A DNA stretch of 64,000 nt. Origin: Pontibacter sp. HSC-14F20 (GTDB lineage Bacteria; Bacteroidota; Bacteroidia; Cytophagales; Hymenobacteraceae). The position numbers and the translations under genes were made by a program. Position 1 is the first letter of the stretch. Each line of letters starts with the position of its first letter. The notes beneath the pieces are model-generated. The model was given only the letters and a program-made list of their open reading frames with translations. It made no database searches and was not told the DNA's origin. The stretch spans positions 62,001-126,000 of the forward strand of contig NZ_JAHZTC010000014.1 in assembly GCF_019599265.1 (NCBI RefSeq). Direction: 5' to 3'. This document shows positions 44,817-52,959 of the stretch, piece by piece.

Positions 44817-46986
44817 ATTGCACTTTAACCACCTTGGTGGCCCCGCTGTTGTTACCCTCGCTCCAGCGGAGCACATACGTGCCCGATGCCAGGTCAGCAA
44901 CATTGATCTCGATCACTTCGGTGCCGTCAGTCACCGTGGCTTCCAGGTCGCGCACAAGCCTGCCCTGCAAATCGTATAGCTGCAGGCTCAGATCGGACGA
45001 GCTACGCACCAGGTATTCTATGCGCAGAGTTTCGCCAGAGGTGCCGTTGGCATTTGTAGTAACACCGAATGGGTTAGGGTATACCTTGAAAATCCGAAGG
45101 TCGCTTGGGTTAACCACCTGCACTCTACCCGAAAAAGCTTCAGAATTGTTCGTATAAAGCACGCGCAAACGGTAATAGCTGCGGCGCGGCAGCGGTTCAT
45201 TGTCTATAAAGGTATAGTCACGTGCCTGGCCGGAGGCAGGTACCTCGCCGACGTCTTCCCACTGCTGCCCATCCTGGCTGCGCTGCACCACAAAGCGAGC
45301 TATACCTTGTTCTGCACTGGTCGTCCAGATCACATTCACGTCGCCAGCATTTGTAAAGGAAGCGTCAAAGGTAAAGATCTCGGAAGCCAGATTACAGTCG
45401 CCGTCAAGTTTCGGTTTCATAGGAGACTGGCCACCACACACCGGTGGATTCAGGCTACGATTGAGCACCAGGTTAGCTCCGGCAATGTCAGGGGCAGTCA
45501 GGTCACGGATCTGCTTTTGGCGGCCGATATTGTAGTGCATCAGGGTGTTCGGCATAATAACGTGGCCCAGCTGGTGCGCGTGGCCCAGCTCATGCAGGAT
45601 CACGGTTTCAAAGTCATATTGATTAGCGCCCGGACCGCCCGGGCCATACTGCCAGGGAATGGTACTGTTGATTTCCATGTCGAACTCGGTGAGCCAGAAG
45701 ATTGTGTCGCGCTGGGTGCCGCTAATGGATACGCAGCCTCTGTACTTGCTGATAGTGCGGGCCAGCACACTCTGACCTGTCACGGCCGGAGATGCGAAGC
45801 GTATAACACTGCGGCCGTCGTCCGCTGAGCTCTCGGTTGTAGTTGTGGCTCCAACATTCCAGTTTACGTTCGTAGTACATACCCAATTGTTTATGGCACG
45901 TCTGAAGCCTTCCTGAGCGGCTGACCTGCTTTGCAGGCTGGGAGCGAATTGTATGGTATAGCCACCGTTCCGGTTGGCATCAATCAGGACGGGCTGAAAA
46001 GGTGTGTTGCCACCCTCGGCTACCACGTTGGAGTAGGCAAACTCGATGATGAGCGAACCATCACTTGTGCCTGAAGACCCATCGTTGGTCGTTACTTTTA
46101 TGCGGCCTGTTCCGGCTGTGCCGCCTGTTTGGGTATAAGAAGGTACCAATACCCTGATCTGGGTATTGGTCCAGGAAATGTAGTCAGAAGCATAGGGGCG
46201 TACCAGTGTAGTGCCGCCATCGTCGGCGTTGGGGAACTCCACAAAGCCATTACCGCGTGTGGTACCGAAACCTGTACCGGTGATAGTGAGTACAGCACCA
46301 GTGCCCGCGCTGGTGCGGGTGGGGCTAAAGCCACTTACATTCGGAGCTTGGGTGGCCTGTGTGCTTTGCTGCTGTAACTGAGCTTTTATACCTGACTCCA
46401 GTCTGCTATTCGTTACCACAGTCCTGTATTGCCGCCCCATGCGCGATGTAACAGTCTGGTATACCTCCTGCACCGATTTGTATTGGTTGAACGGGTCGGT
46501 GGCCGTGCCACGTTCCACATCATAGCGGACAAAACCTTGCCGGCTGGCGTATGGCTGCGTAATAATTGAGGCTGCGCTGGCTATTATACCTGTGGGAGCG
46601 CCTTTGCTCAGGAAAAACATACCTTGCTGCCCTTTTTTCAGCTGCAAAGCCGACGATACAGTGTGCATCGCCAGTCCTACCGTACCACCATCCGTGATCA
46701 CCTCTACCTGACGTTCCTTCAACTCACCCTTGAACACCTTGAAAAGCCGGACAGTATGTGCGGTATAGATAAGCTCCTGCCTGGCATCCCAAAAGGACCG
46801 CTGGGCGACTACTTCGCCTTCCACAATGATGTCGGCTGCTTTAATGCGGTCCTCAAGCGGAACAGGCACCATGTGCAGGTCTTCGGAGGCGTGGGCTGCA
46901 AAGGAAATCACCGAAAGAAGGAGTGCCAACAATATGGCAATGCTTCGCGACCCCAGGCGGTCAGGTGTTAGGAGTATGGTGGTCAT
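44815..46986 (-). CDS. Secreted metzincin-like protein with IPT/TIG domain and T9SS type A sorting signal
   Basis: 723 residues from ATG 46986, which starts a signal peptide (RSIAILLALLLSVISFAAHA); ATG 47049 would add 21 residues. An N-terminal region of unknown type is followed by an IPT/TIG module (~205-300; SGFSPTRTSAGTGAVLTITG), a metallopeptidase domain with HELGHAHQLGH and a Met-turn (TLMHYNIG), an Ig-like segment and a C-terminal type A sorting domain (KVYPNPFG, LYDLQGRLV, LASGTYVLR). The zinc motif has Gln where matrixins have Gly (HExxHxxGxxH), so activity is likely but not certain. Exported by T9SS. A 12-bp palindrome and a TATATTTG box lie upstream. Confidence 0.82.
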   Translation of the reverse strand: MTTILLTPDRLGSRSIAILLALLLSVISFAAHASEDLHMVPVPLEDRIKAADIIVEGEVVAQRSFWDARQELIYTAHTVRLFKVFKGELKERQVEVITDGGTVGLAMHTVSSALQLKKGQQGMFFLSKGAPTGIIASAASIITQPYASRQGFVRYDVERGTATDPFNQYKSVQEVYQTVTSRMGRQYRTVVTNSRLESGIKAQLQQQSTQATQAPNVSGFSPTRTSAGTGAVLTITGTGFGTTRGNGFVEFPNADDGGTTLVRPYASDYISWTNTQIRVLVPSYTQTGGTAGTGRIKVTTNDGSSGTSDGSLIIEFAYSNVVAEGGNTPFQPVLIDANRNGGYTIQFAPSLQSRSAAQEGFRRAINNWVCTTNVNWNVGATTTTESSADDGRSVIRFASPAVTGQSVLARTISKYRGCVSISGTQRDTIFWLTEFDMEINSTIPWQYGPGGPGANQYDFETVILHELGHAHQLGHVIMPNTLMHYNIGRQKQIRDLTAPDIAGANLVLNRSLNPPVCGGQSPMKPKLDGDCNLASEIFTFDASFTNAGDVNVIWTTSAEQGIARFVVQRSQDGQQWEDVGEVPASGQARDYTFIDNEPLPRRSYYRLRVLYTNNSEAFSGRVQVVNPSDLRIFKVYPNPFGVTTNANGTSGETLRIEYLVRSSSDLSLQLYDLQGRLVRDLEATVTDGTEVIEINVADLASGTYVLRWSEGNNSGATKVVKVQ

Positions 46987-47051
46987 AGACTGGTGCGGAT
47001 TATCTTTTTGCTGTCGATAAATTTGAGTGTCGCATTTCAAAGCGGCCATAA

Positions 47052-47063
47052 CGTACTAGTACG
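47052..47063. promoter_or_regulatory. Perfect 12-bp palindrome, candidate operator
   Basis: CGTACTAGTACG, between the -7 box (47099-47106) and the preferred start of the protease gene (46986). It would lie in the transcript leader, a position suited to a dimeric repressor. No direct evidence of a regulator. Confidence 0.35.
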
Positions 47064-47098
47064 CAAAAGGATGTGCCGGGGTATGCGCGGTTTACTGC

Positions 47099-47106
47099 CA
47101 AATATA
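47099..47106 (-). promoter_or_regulatory. TAnnTTTG -7 box upstream of the metzincin-like gene
   Basis: Minus-strand TATATTTG. No good -33 TTG is seen at 17-23 bp, so the call rests on the -7 box alone. Confidence 0.35.
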
Positions 47107-47172
47107 ATAAAATTGCGTGTCCGGTGAAGTAAATCAGGTATAGCTTTTGTCTGGGAGCTGCGGTTTTGAACA

Positions 47173-48252
47173 TTAATGTGCCAGCGCAGATTTTATCAGG
47201 ATGAATTCGTTGATGTTGTCGGAGTTGATCACCCCTGCCAGACGACCGTTTTCGAGCACCGGGTAGAGGGGTGCTTTGGTCTTTTGTAGCTCTGAATATG
47301 CCTCAGCTAATTTGTCCTGCACGTTAAAGGCTTTTACTTCCTCTGTCATAATATCCGACACCGGGCTTTCGATCTTTTCTTCCTTTACAGCCTGAATCAG
47401 TTGCATGCGGGTAAGCGTGCCGACTACCTGCCCGTCCTGCTCCACCACAAAATCGTGTTCCGAGCCTTTGAGAAGTTTGCCCAGGGCTTCGCGCACTGTT
47501 TCGGCAGGAGCCAGTGTCACGAAATTGGTCATCATGCCTTCGCGCACCAAATGGCCGCGCAAAAAGTCGAGGTGCTGCACGATCATGTTCTCAGACCAGG
47601 CCCCGAAAAACACGAAAATGCCGATCAGGATAAGGAAAGGGTTGTAGAAAAAACCGATGAATACAAAGAAGATAGCCAGCATCTGCCCGAGGTTAGCCGC
47701 GATTTGAGTAGCCCGTACCCGCCCCAGTTTAAAAGCCAGCAAAGCCCGCAGCACACGCCCACCGTCCATCGGAAAGGCAGGTATAGCATTGAAAACCACA
47801 AGCATCAGGTTGACGAAAAACAGCAGGTATAGAAAGTTGGCTGGCGTAATGCGACTGAAGAACGCCTCGTCCGGCACTTCGCGCAGAGGAGGGAGAATCA
47901 ACCAGAGCACCAAGGCAATGACCACATTAACGGCGGGGCCGGCAATAGCGATCATAAGCTCTTTTTTCGGGTTTTCAGGTATACGCTCGAGGCTGGCAAC
48001 CCCGCCAATCGGCAGCAGGGTAATCATTTTGGTGTTCACGCCATAGCGCTTTGCCGTGAGAGCGTGACCCAGTTCGTGCAGCACCACACACAGAAAAATG
48101 GTGAGCACAAAGGCAACGGAGAGAAGTGTAGCAGCCAGGTCGGAGCCGCGCTGCATTTCCGAAAACACGATCCAGCCGATCAGGATCAGGAATGTCCAGT
48201 GCACCAGAATTTTGATGCCCGCTATGCTGCCAAGGTTAAGGGACCATTTCAT
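47173..48252 (-). CDS. Site-2 protease family (M50) with CBS pair
   Basis: 359 residues: membrane helices with zinc motif HELGH (LHELGHALTAKRYG, ~61-66) and the second ligand region NAIPAFPMDGGRVLRALLA (~163-180), then two CBS domains (~240-355; VREALGKLLKGSEHDFVVEQ, VSDIMTEEV). This is the rhomboid-unrelated M50B type that cuts membrane-embedded regulators; the CBS pair may sense nucleotides. Both zinc-ligand motifs are intact. Monocistronic. Confidence 0.9.
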   Translation of the reverse strand: MKWSLNLGSIAGIKILVHWTFLILIGWIVFSEMQRGSDLAATLLSVAFVLTIFLCVVLHELGHALTAKRYGVNTKMITLLPIGGVASLERIPENPKKELMIAIAGPAVNVVIALVLWLILPPLREVPDEAFFSRITPANFLYLLFFVNLMLVVFNAIPAFPMDGGRVLRALLAFKLGRVRATQIAANLGQMLAIFFVFIGFFYNPFLILIGIFVFFGAWSENMIVQHLDFLRGHLVREGMMTNFVTLAPAETVREALGKLLKGSEHDFVVEQDGQVVGTLTRMQLIQAVKEEKIESPVSDIMTEEVKAFNVQDKLAEAYSELQKTKAPLYPVLENGRLAGVINSDNINEFILIKSALAH

Positions 48253-48340
48253 AGGGTGTGTATACGTGACGCCTTATACCTGTAACGTGCTTATACGCTA
48301 TAAGTTAAAAGGTTGCAGGGCTTTGTGGCAGCGTTATACC

Positions 48341-49321
48341 TTAACCCAAAAGCTGTGGCACCACCCTGTCGCCAAACACCTCGATAAAGCGTTCCTGCTC
48401 CAGGTTCACGTTGTGCAAAATCAGCTGACTGAAGCCCAGGTCAATGTCCTGTTGCAGCCACTCTACATGCTGGTTCGGGTCGGAGGAGATGCGCACGTGC
48501 GCACGCAGGTCTTCTTCGCGTACAAACATAGCCGCCTGCTCCAGTTGTTTGGCTGTGCGCAGGTCAGAAAGTACAGCACTTGGGAAGATGTTGGAGCGCC
48601 ACTGCTCATGGGCTCCCTGAAGCGCCTTTTTATCGTCTTTGTCATAAGAAAGCTGCACTTTCAGGTACATGGGTTTGCCCTCGCCCCCGCCTCTGTGAAA
48701 AGCCTCTACCATTTTCTTTAACTCTTTCGGAGGCTTCGAAACCGTAATCAGACCATCGGCCCAACTACCCACCCACTCTGCTGTTTCTTCAGTTATGGCT
48801 GCTCCGATTATTTTAGGGGCTACTTTGGCGCGGGTGTACAGCTTGGCCTGCTCCACTTTCACGAGACCTTTGTGCGTAACAGTTTCGCCGTCCCAAAGCG
48901 CCCGGATGATGTCGACGCACTCTTTCAGGCGGTCGTTACGGTCTTGCTTCACGGGCCAGTGATCACCGGTAATTTGCTCGTTGATATACTGTCCGCTGCC
49001 CATAGCCACCCAAAAGCGTTCCGGAAACATTTCAGCCAGTGTGGCAGCAGCCTGCGCAATGATAGCCGGGTGGTAACGCTGCCCGGGCGCATTAACAATA
49101 CCGAAAGGCAGATTGGTGGCTTGCATGGCCGCTCCGAGCCAGGACCATGCAAATCCGCTCTCACCCTGGTCGAGGCTCCAGGGAGCAAAGTGGTCCGACG
49201 ACATAGATGCATTGAAACCTGCCTGCTCGGCCTGCTGCACAAATTTTAGGAGTTCGCTGGGTTTAAACTGTTCGTGCGATGCATGGTAGCCGATGCGAAG
49301 CATATTGTTGTCCTGGTTCAT
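48341..49321 (-). CDS. Luciferase-like (LLM) flavin-dependent oxidoreductase, TIGR03885 type
   Basis: 326-residue TIM-barrel oxidoreductase of the luciferase-like monooxygenase family. Seen: RIGYHASHEQFKPSELLKF, SSDHFAPWS, AWSWLGAAMQATN, RFWVAMGSGQ, LHNVNLEQERFIEVFG. The long form of the N-terminus is shared with the TIGR03885 non-F420 group. Substrate unknown; FMN or F420 use cannot be decided from sequence alone. Single gene with motif-rich flanks (GGTATAG at 49321-49340). Confidence 0.85.
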   Translation of the reverse strand: MNQDNNMLRIGYHASHEQFKPSELLKFVQQAEQAGFNASMSSDHFAPWSLDQGESGFAWSWLGAAMQATNLPFGIVNAPGQRYHPAIIAQAAATLAEMFPERFWVAMGSGQYINEQITGDHWPVKQDRNDRLKECVDIIRALWDGETVTHKGLVKVEQAKLYTRAKVAPKIIGAAITEETAEWVGSWADGLITVSKPPKELKKMVEAFHRGGGEGKPMYLKVQLSYDKDDKKALQGAHEQWRSNIFPSAVLSDLRTAKQLEQAAMFVREEDLRAHVRISSDPNQHVEWLQQDIDLGFSQLILHNVNLEQERFIEVFGDRVVPQLLG

Positions 49322-49466
49322 AGGTATAGCCGCTTAGGTATAAGTAGTAAGGCATACGACGACACTTTGCGCTTTGGTTTCGTAAGAGGCAAAGACACAA
49401 AAAAGGACAAACGGTTATGGCCTTATATAGTCCTGATTATTTTATCTTCGCCAGGGAGGATTTTGT

Positions 49467-49553
49467 ATGCTTGTTGAAAAGCACTTGAATGGCAACGAGC
49501 AGGAAGATAAGCGATTTGCTGACAGCTCATTTGAGTTGCGGATGCATAAATAA
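49467..49553 (+). CDS. Possible 28-residue peptide with strong Shine-Dalgarno
   Basis: ATG 49467 to TAA 49553, product MLVEKHLNGNEQEDKRFADS plus eight residues, hydrophilic, not recognised. The reason to list it is AGGGAGGA at 49453-49460, six bases before the ATG, in an organism that rarely uses such sites. TATCTTCG at ~49443 differs by one base from the TAnnTTTG box, but is only ~20 bp before the ATG. The rest of 49322-49675 holds GGTATAG-type copies and no other gene. Could equally be chance. Confidence 0.3.
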   Translation: MLVEKHLNGNEQEDKRFADSSFELRMHK

Positions 49554-49675
49554 AGTAGCTTTTTAGAGGTAAGGTATACACAATCATAATTCTCACAAAA
49601 GGCGCATTTAGGTCTGATTTTAGAAATGAACAGGTATAAGGAGCTGAAGATTGTTTTGGAAGGTATAACGAAGGT

Positions 49676-50092
49676 ATGACAGATATAAGAGAGCGTGATT
49701 TTGAGCGGGAGATGAGCTTTCAGGCTTCGCGGAGTGGCGGGGCCGGCGGTCAAAACGTGAATAAGGTGGCCAGCAAAGTTGAGCTTCGCTTCCATGTAGG
49801 CGACTCGCAACTGCTTAGTGAGGAAGAAAAGGCGCTCGTGCAGGAAAAATTGGGTAGCCGCATCAATAGCGAGGGTTTTCTGCAGTTGGTGTGCCAGGCA
49901 GAACGGAGTCAGCTGCAGAACAAAGAACAATGCATTGCGCGCTTTTATGAGCTGCTCCGGCAGGCACTTACCCGTCAGAAAAAACGAAAAGCCACCAAGC
50001 CTACCCGCGCATCCGTCCGCAAACGCCTCGAAAGCAAGCGCCGCCAATCCGACAAAAAGTCCAGCCGGGGTGGTTTTAAAGGCGATTATTAA
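49676..50092 (+). CDS. arfB: Peptidyl-tRNA hydrolase ArfB (ribosome rescue factor)
   Basis: 138 residues. Release-factor-like catalytic domain with GGQ (Gly24-Gly25-Gln26 in RSGGAGGQNVNKVASKVELRF split across loop and strand) and a basic C-terminal tail (RQKKRKATKPTR to KKSSRGGFKGDY) that enters the empty mRNA channel. ArfB releases peptides from ribosomes stalled at mRNA ends. Normal length, complete. The stop is followed directly by GGTATAG. Confidence 0.92.
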   Translation: MTDIRERDFEREMSFQASRSGGAGGQNVNKVASKVELRFHVGDSQLLSEEEKALVQEKLGSRINSEGFLQLVCQAERSQLQNKEQCIARFYELLRQALTRQKKRKATKPTRASVRKRLESKRRQSDKKSSRGGFKGDY

Positions 50093-50261
50093 GGTATAGC
50101 ATCATTAGAAAAGCCATTGGGCACATTTTTCAGAACAGTTATACAGGTATAGCTCCTTACTTTTAGCGCAGGTATACCAGGCTTTGCTCCCGATACGTTC
50201 CGATAAGACTGTCCGCTATACCTTGCTGCACCATCTCTCAAAGAAAAGCTTAGGTCGGACA

Positions 50262-50296
50262 TTTGGTTCTTTTGTGCAGATTAGGTAAGATATTTG
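50262..50296 (+). promoter_or_regulatory. Weak candidate promoter for the gene at 50328
   Basis: TTTG (50262-50265), 23 bp, GATATTTG (50289-50296): one mismatch to TAnnTTTG. Predicted start of transcription is ~25 bp before the ATG. Confidence 0.3.
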
Positions 50297-50327
50297 CAGC
50301 GGCAGGAGTCAGACTCCGAAACAACAC

Positions 50328-50978
50328 ATGAAGAAGGTTTTTATTACGATACTATTGGTGGCGGGGGCGGCTACGGCCAGCCAGGCGCAGAAATACAGAA
50401 CAGCAGCAGGTATACGGCTCGGTGGCGACCAGTTCGGGGCTACCGTGCAGCAGCGCATTGCAGAAAAAAGCACCCTGGAAGGTATGGCCCTGGTCGGCTC
50501 GCGGGAGTATAGCGGCACACTGCTTTACCAGCGGCACTGGCCTATGCTGGGCAGGCGCTTCAATTACTACCTGGGCGGCGGCGGCCATATTGGCAACCTC
50601 AAAGACCAGGGCGTGTTCACCGGACTGGATGCTATTGTGGGGATAGAATATAAAGTAAATGGGCTGCCCTTTTTGCTTTCCGCTGACGTAAAACCAGCCC
50701 TGCACTTCAATCACGAAGACTGGGTAAAACTGGCCACAGGCATCTCGATACGCTATGTAATTGTGTCGGAGAAGAAAGAGAAAAAGAAACTATGGCCCTT
50801 TGGTAAGCAGCAGCAGGAGGAAAAATCAGGCTGGCCGTTTGGTAAGAAGAAGGAGCCGGAGCCACCCAAAAAGAAGTTATGGCCTTTCGGTAAAAAAGAG
50901 GAGCCTGTGCCGGCCCCCGAACCAGAACCCGAGAAGCGCATCGACCTCAACAAGCTATTCAAGAAAAAGGAAAACTAA
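50328..50978 (+). CDS. Secreted barrel-like protein with C-terminal WPFGK repeats
   Basis: 216 residues. Signal peptide (KKVFITILLVAGAATASQAQ), then a small outer-membrane-barrel-like region (~21-143; beta strands with Gly-rich turns, NYYLGGGGHIGN). The C-terminal third is highly basic with three copies of a WPFGK motif (KKLWPFGKQQ, SGWPFGKKKE, KKLWPFGKKE) and a Pro/Glu spacer, ending DLNKLFKKKEN. The tail has no known domain and, with its charge, may bind nucleic acid, LPS or peptidoglycan (speculation). The stop codon touches an 18-bp terminator stem. Confidence 0.7.
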   Translation: MKKVFITILLVAGAATASQAQKYRTAAGIRLGGDQFGATVQQRIAEKSTLEGMALVGSREYSGTLLYQRHWPMLGRRFNYYLGGGGHIGNLKDQGVFTGLDAIVGIEYKVNGLPFLLSADVKPALHFNHEDWVKLATGISIRYVIVSEKKEKKKLWPFGKQQQEEKSGWPFGKKKEPEPPKKKLWPFGKKEEPVPAPEPEPEKRIDLNKLFKKKEN

Positions 50979-51019
50979 CAGTAAACGCCCGACCCCATTC
51001 AGGTCGGGCGTTTACTGTT
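50977..51019 (+). terminator. Rho-independent terminator, 18-bp perfect stem
   Basis: AACAGTAAACGCCCGACC (50977-50994), 7-nt loop, GGTCGGGCGTTTACTGTT (51002-51019). It overlaps the stop codon by two bases and, being A/T-rich at its base on both sides, can also close transcripts from the minus-strand small genes at 51156-51774. Confidence 0.88.
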
Positions 51020-51155
51020 TTATAGGTGCAGTCTTTTCTGGTCGCTCAGTTTAGAAGTGAGCGTGAGATTGGTGTTAAAAAGCAACTGGAGAAGTGCCGG
51101 GCCAAGGTATGGAGCATGTTATATGTAGCAAGATGGCCCTCCATAAGGCGGTTCG

Positions 51156-51320
51156 CTACAGCATAGCCACAGGCTGGAGAGCAGGATTTTCGGTGCTGTA
51201 CAGTAATGTAAGACGTTCCTGCTGCATACGTTCAGCCAGCAGCGCACGCTCGTCAATGGTTTTCTTCATCGCGAAGCCAAATGCGGCTACCAGTGCTAAC
51301 AGAAGCATGATGATTTTCAT
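51156..51320 (-). CDS. Small secreted peptide, member 1 of a tandem trio (54 residues)
   Basis: Starts MKIIMLLLALVAAFGFAMKK followed by TIDERALLAERM and a 20-residue tail ending VAML. Same plan as the next two genes: MKI, hydrophobic stretch, FG, then KKT and a charged helix. The C-terminal YPNLLPEV block of the other two is replaced by YSTENPALQPV. The gene is below the size limit of usual gene finders. Function unknown; membrane-anchored or exported peptide by appearance. Confidence 0.6.
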   Translation of the reverse strand: MKIIMLLLALVAAFGFAMKKTIDERALLAERMQQERLTLLYSTENPALQPVAML

Positions 51321-51372
51321 GGTTTTATTTGGTACTAATGGCGAGGTTAAGAAACAGGTATAATCAGGTATG

Positions 51373-51549
51373 CTACTTTAACAGGGAGTCACGCGAAATA
51401 GTAATAACTACCTCAGGAAGTAGATTTGGGTAACGATCGAGTTCTCGCAGCTCCTGACGGTGCTTGATCTCTTTTATATCGCTGGCGGTTTTTTTGCCTG
51501 CGGCGCCAAAGGCTGCTGTAAGTCCAAATAAAAGAATTAGGATTTTCAT
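51373..51549 (-). CDS. Small secreted peptide, member 2 of a tandem trio (58 residues)
   Basis: Begins MKILILLFGLTAAFGAAGKK, then TASDIKEIKHRQELRELDR and YPNLLPEVVITISRDSLLK. The KKTxxDI and RELxxYPNLLPEVxI blocks are shared with member 3, while the DNA is clearly different, so this is conservation at protein level. Lies 52 bp after member 1's start in the same orientation. Confidence 0.7.
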   Translation of the reverse strand: MKILILLFGLTAAFGAAGKKTASDIKEIKHRQELRELDRYPNLLPEVVITISRDSLLK

Positions 51550-51597
51550 AGTGGTTTAGTTTAGGATGATTTGTGATTGGTATATGCTTTCAGGAGA

Positions 51598-51774
51598 TCA
51601 GGCCCTCGGTGCTACGATCAGCACTTCTGGCAACAGGTTAGGGTAGCTGCGGAGTTCTCTTTGCTCTTGCTGCAGTTCATGCTTGGCGGCACTTACGCGA
51701 ATGTCGTCAGCTGTCTTTTTGCAGGTGGCTCCGAAGCCGAGTACTAAAGCGAATAATAAGATGATGATTTTCAT
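51598..51774 (-). CDS. Small secreted peptide, member 3 of a tandem trio (58 residues)
   Basis: Begins MKIIILLFALVLGFGATCKK, then TADDIRVSAAKHELQQEQ, RELRSYPNLLPEV and LIVAPRA. First gene of the array in transcription order. A Cys at position 18 follows GAT, not a standard lipobox. The 5' ends of members 1 and 3 match closely (ATGAAAATCATCAT), member 2 shares ATGAAAATC. No promoter box was recognised in the AT-rich DNA upstream (51775-51960). Confidence 0.7.
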   Translation of the reverse strand: MKIIILLFALVLGFGATCKKTADDIRVSAAKHELQQEQRELRSYPNLLPEVLIVAPRA

Positions 51775-52113
51775 AATTGTATAATTTATAAGGTTCTGAG
51801 CTTCATGTTGTAAGTACTTAATAGATAGTAGAGTCAGGTGAAAGGTTGCTTGGCGCTTCTAAAATATTTTTAATTTATGATGAGCATATTACATTTTATG
51901 TGCCATTGATGTATGATGTTGATTTTCAGTGTGTTGTGAAATTTAATCGCTTTTTATTCTACTAAAATCGTCCAGTAGCGTACAGGTTTTTGTTCGAAAA
52001 CGGACATGAAAAGGGCTGGCTGCCAGCCTGGTTTAAATTATTTCGGACACATAATTGTAAAGTATAGGGGTGTTTGCTGTATAGCGAACCCGAATAGTAA
52101 AATAATTGCACCT
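51775..52113. other. AT-rich divergent intergenic region
   Basis: 339 bp between the minus-strand peptide trio and the + strand cyanophycinase-like gene. Strongly AT-rich around 51860-51920 with no coding sequence seen. It should hold both promoters, but no full TTG...TAnnTTTG pair was found. Confidence 0.4.
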
Positions 52114-52959
52114 ATGTACAAAGGTACCTTAATAGCACTCGGTGGCGGATATGATGATGACTTGATTAAGCTGATCAGATCTGAGATATGCCCGGTGCAT
52201 TCTAATATAGAAGTAATTGCAACGGCGGCTACCGAGCCGCAGGAATCTGGTTTAGCTTACAAAGAGGCTTTCGAGGAATTGGGCTGTAACAAAGTGCAGT
52301 TCATGCTGATAGATGAAAATCACGCTGCAGACCAGCCCGGGTACATCAGCCGCATTCAGCAAGCCGATGTGATTTTCTTTACCGGAGGAGATCAGGTCCG
52401 CCTGATTGAGTTTCTGAACGGTACACAGCTTTTGGATATTATGCGCCGCCGCTATCACCAGGAACCCATCATTATAGCGGGCACCAGCGCAGGCGCCGCT
52501 ATCATGTCAGACCGGATGATTTACGATGGCTATGGCCACTACTCGCTTATTAAAGGAGAGATGAAGACCACCATCGGCTTCGGGTTCATCAGTCATTTGT
52601 ACATCGACACGCACTTTGTGGAGCGCGGCCGCTTCGGGCGACTGGCCCATGCCGTGGCCCACGACCCAGCGTATGTCGGTGTTGGCCTGAGCGAAGAAAC
52701 CGGCATCATCATCAAAGAAGGAAATAAAATAGAAGTGTTCGGAACGGGTGTCGTGACGATCATCGACGCCAGCAAGATCCGGTTCACCAACACAAGGCAG
52801 GTGTCAGAAAACCAGCCTATTGCCGTGGAGCACCTCATCATGCACATGCTGGTAGAAGGGTATCGCTACTGCTTAGAGGAGCATCTGTTTCAGCCAGTGG
52901 AGCAGCATCTGCCGGGCCCTGCTCAGGAGGCCAGCGATGCTACTGCCAGCATGGCCTAA
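52114..52959 (+). CDS. Cyanophycinase-like peptidase (S51 family)
   Basis: 281 residues from ATG 52114 (MYKGTLIALGGG); an upstream ATG at 52006 would add 36 residues lacking family similarity. Nucleophile Ser125 in AGTSAGAAIM, with FFTGGDQ (~89-94), HFVERGRFGRL and GVGLSEETG, all diagnostic for the S51/cyanophycinase group. Cyanophycinases cut the multi-arginyl-polyaspartate storage polymer, but no cyanophycin synthetase is in the window; it may instead degrade other isopeptides. Its 3' end overlaps the convergent reductase gene by 4 bp. Confidence 0.85.
   Translation: MYKGTLIALGGGYDDDLIKLIRSEICPVHSNIEVIATAATEPQESGLAYKEAFEELGCNKVQFMLIDENHAADQPGYISRIQQADVIFFTGGDQVRLIEFLNGTQLLDIMRRRYHQEPIIIAGTSAGAAIMSDRMIYDGYGHYSLIKGEMKTTIGFGFISHLYIDTHFVERGRFGRLAHAVAHDPAYVGVGLSEETGIIIKEGNKIEVFGTGVVTIIDASKIRFTNTRQVSENQPIAVEHLIMHMLVEGYRYCLEEHLFQPVEQHLPGPAQEASDATASMA

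Noticed and set aside
52006..52113. 36-residue N-terminal extension of the cyanophycinase-like protein
   Set aside because: The extension has no family similarity and the ATG at 52114 begins exactly at the conserved first strand.
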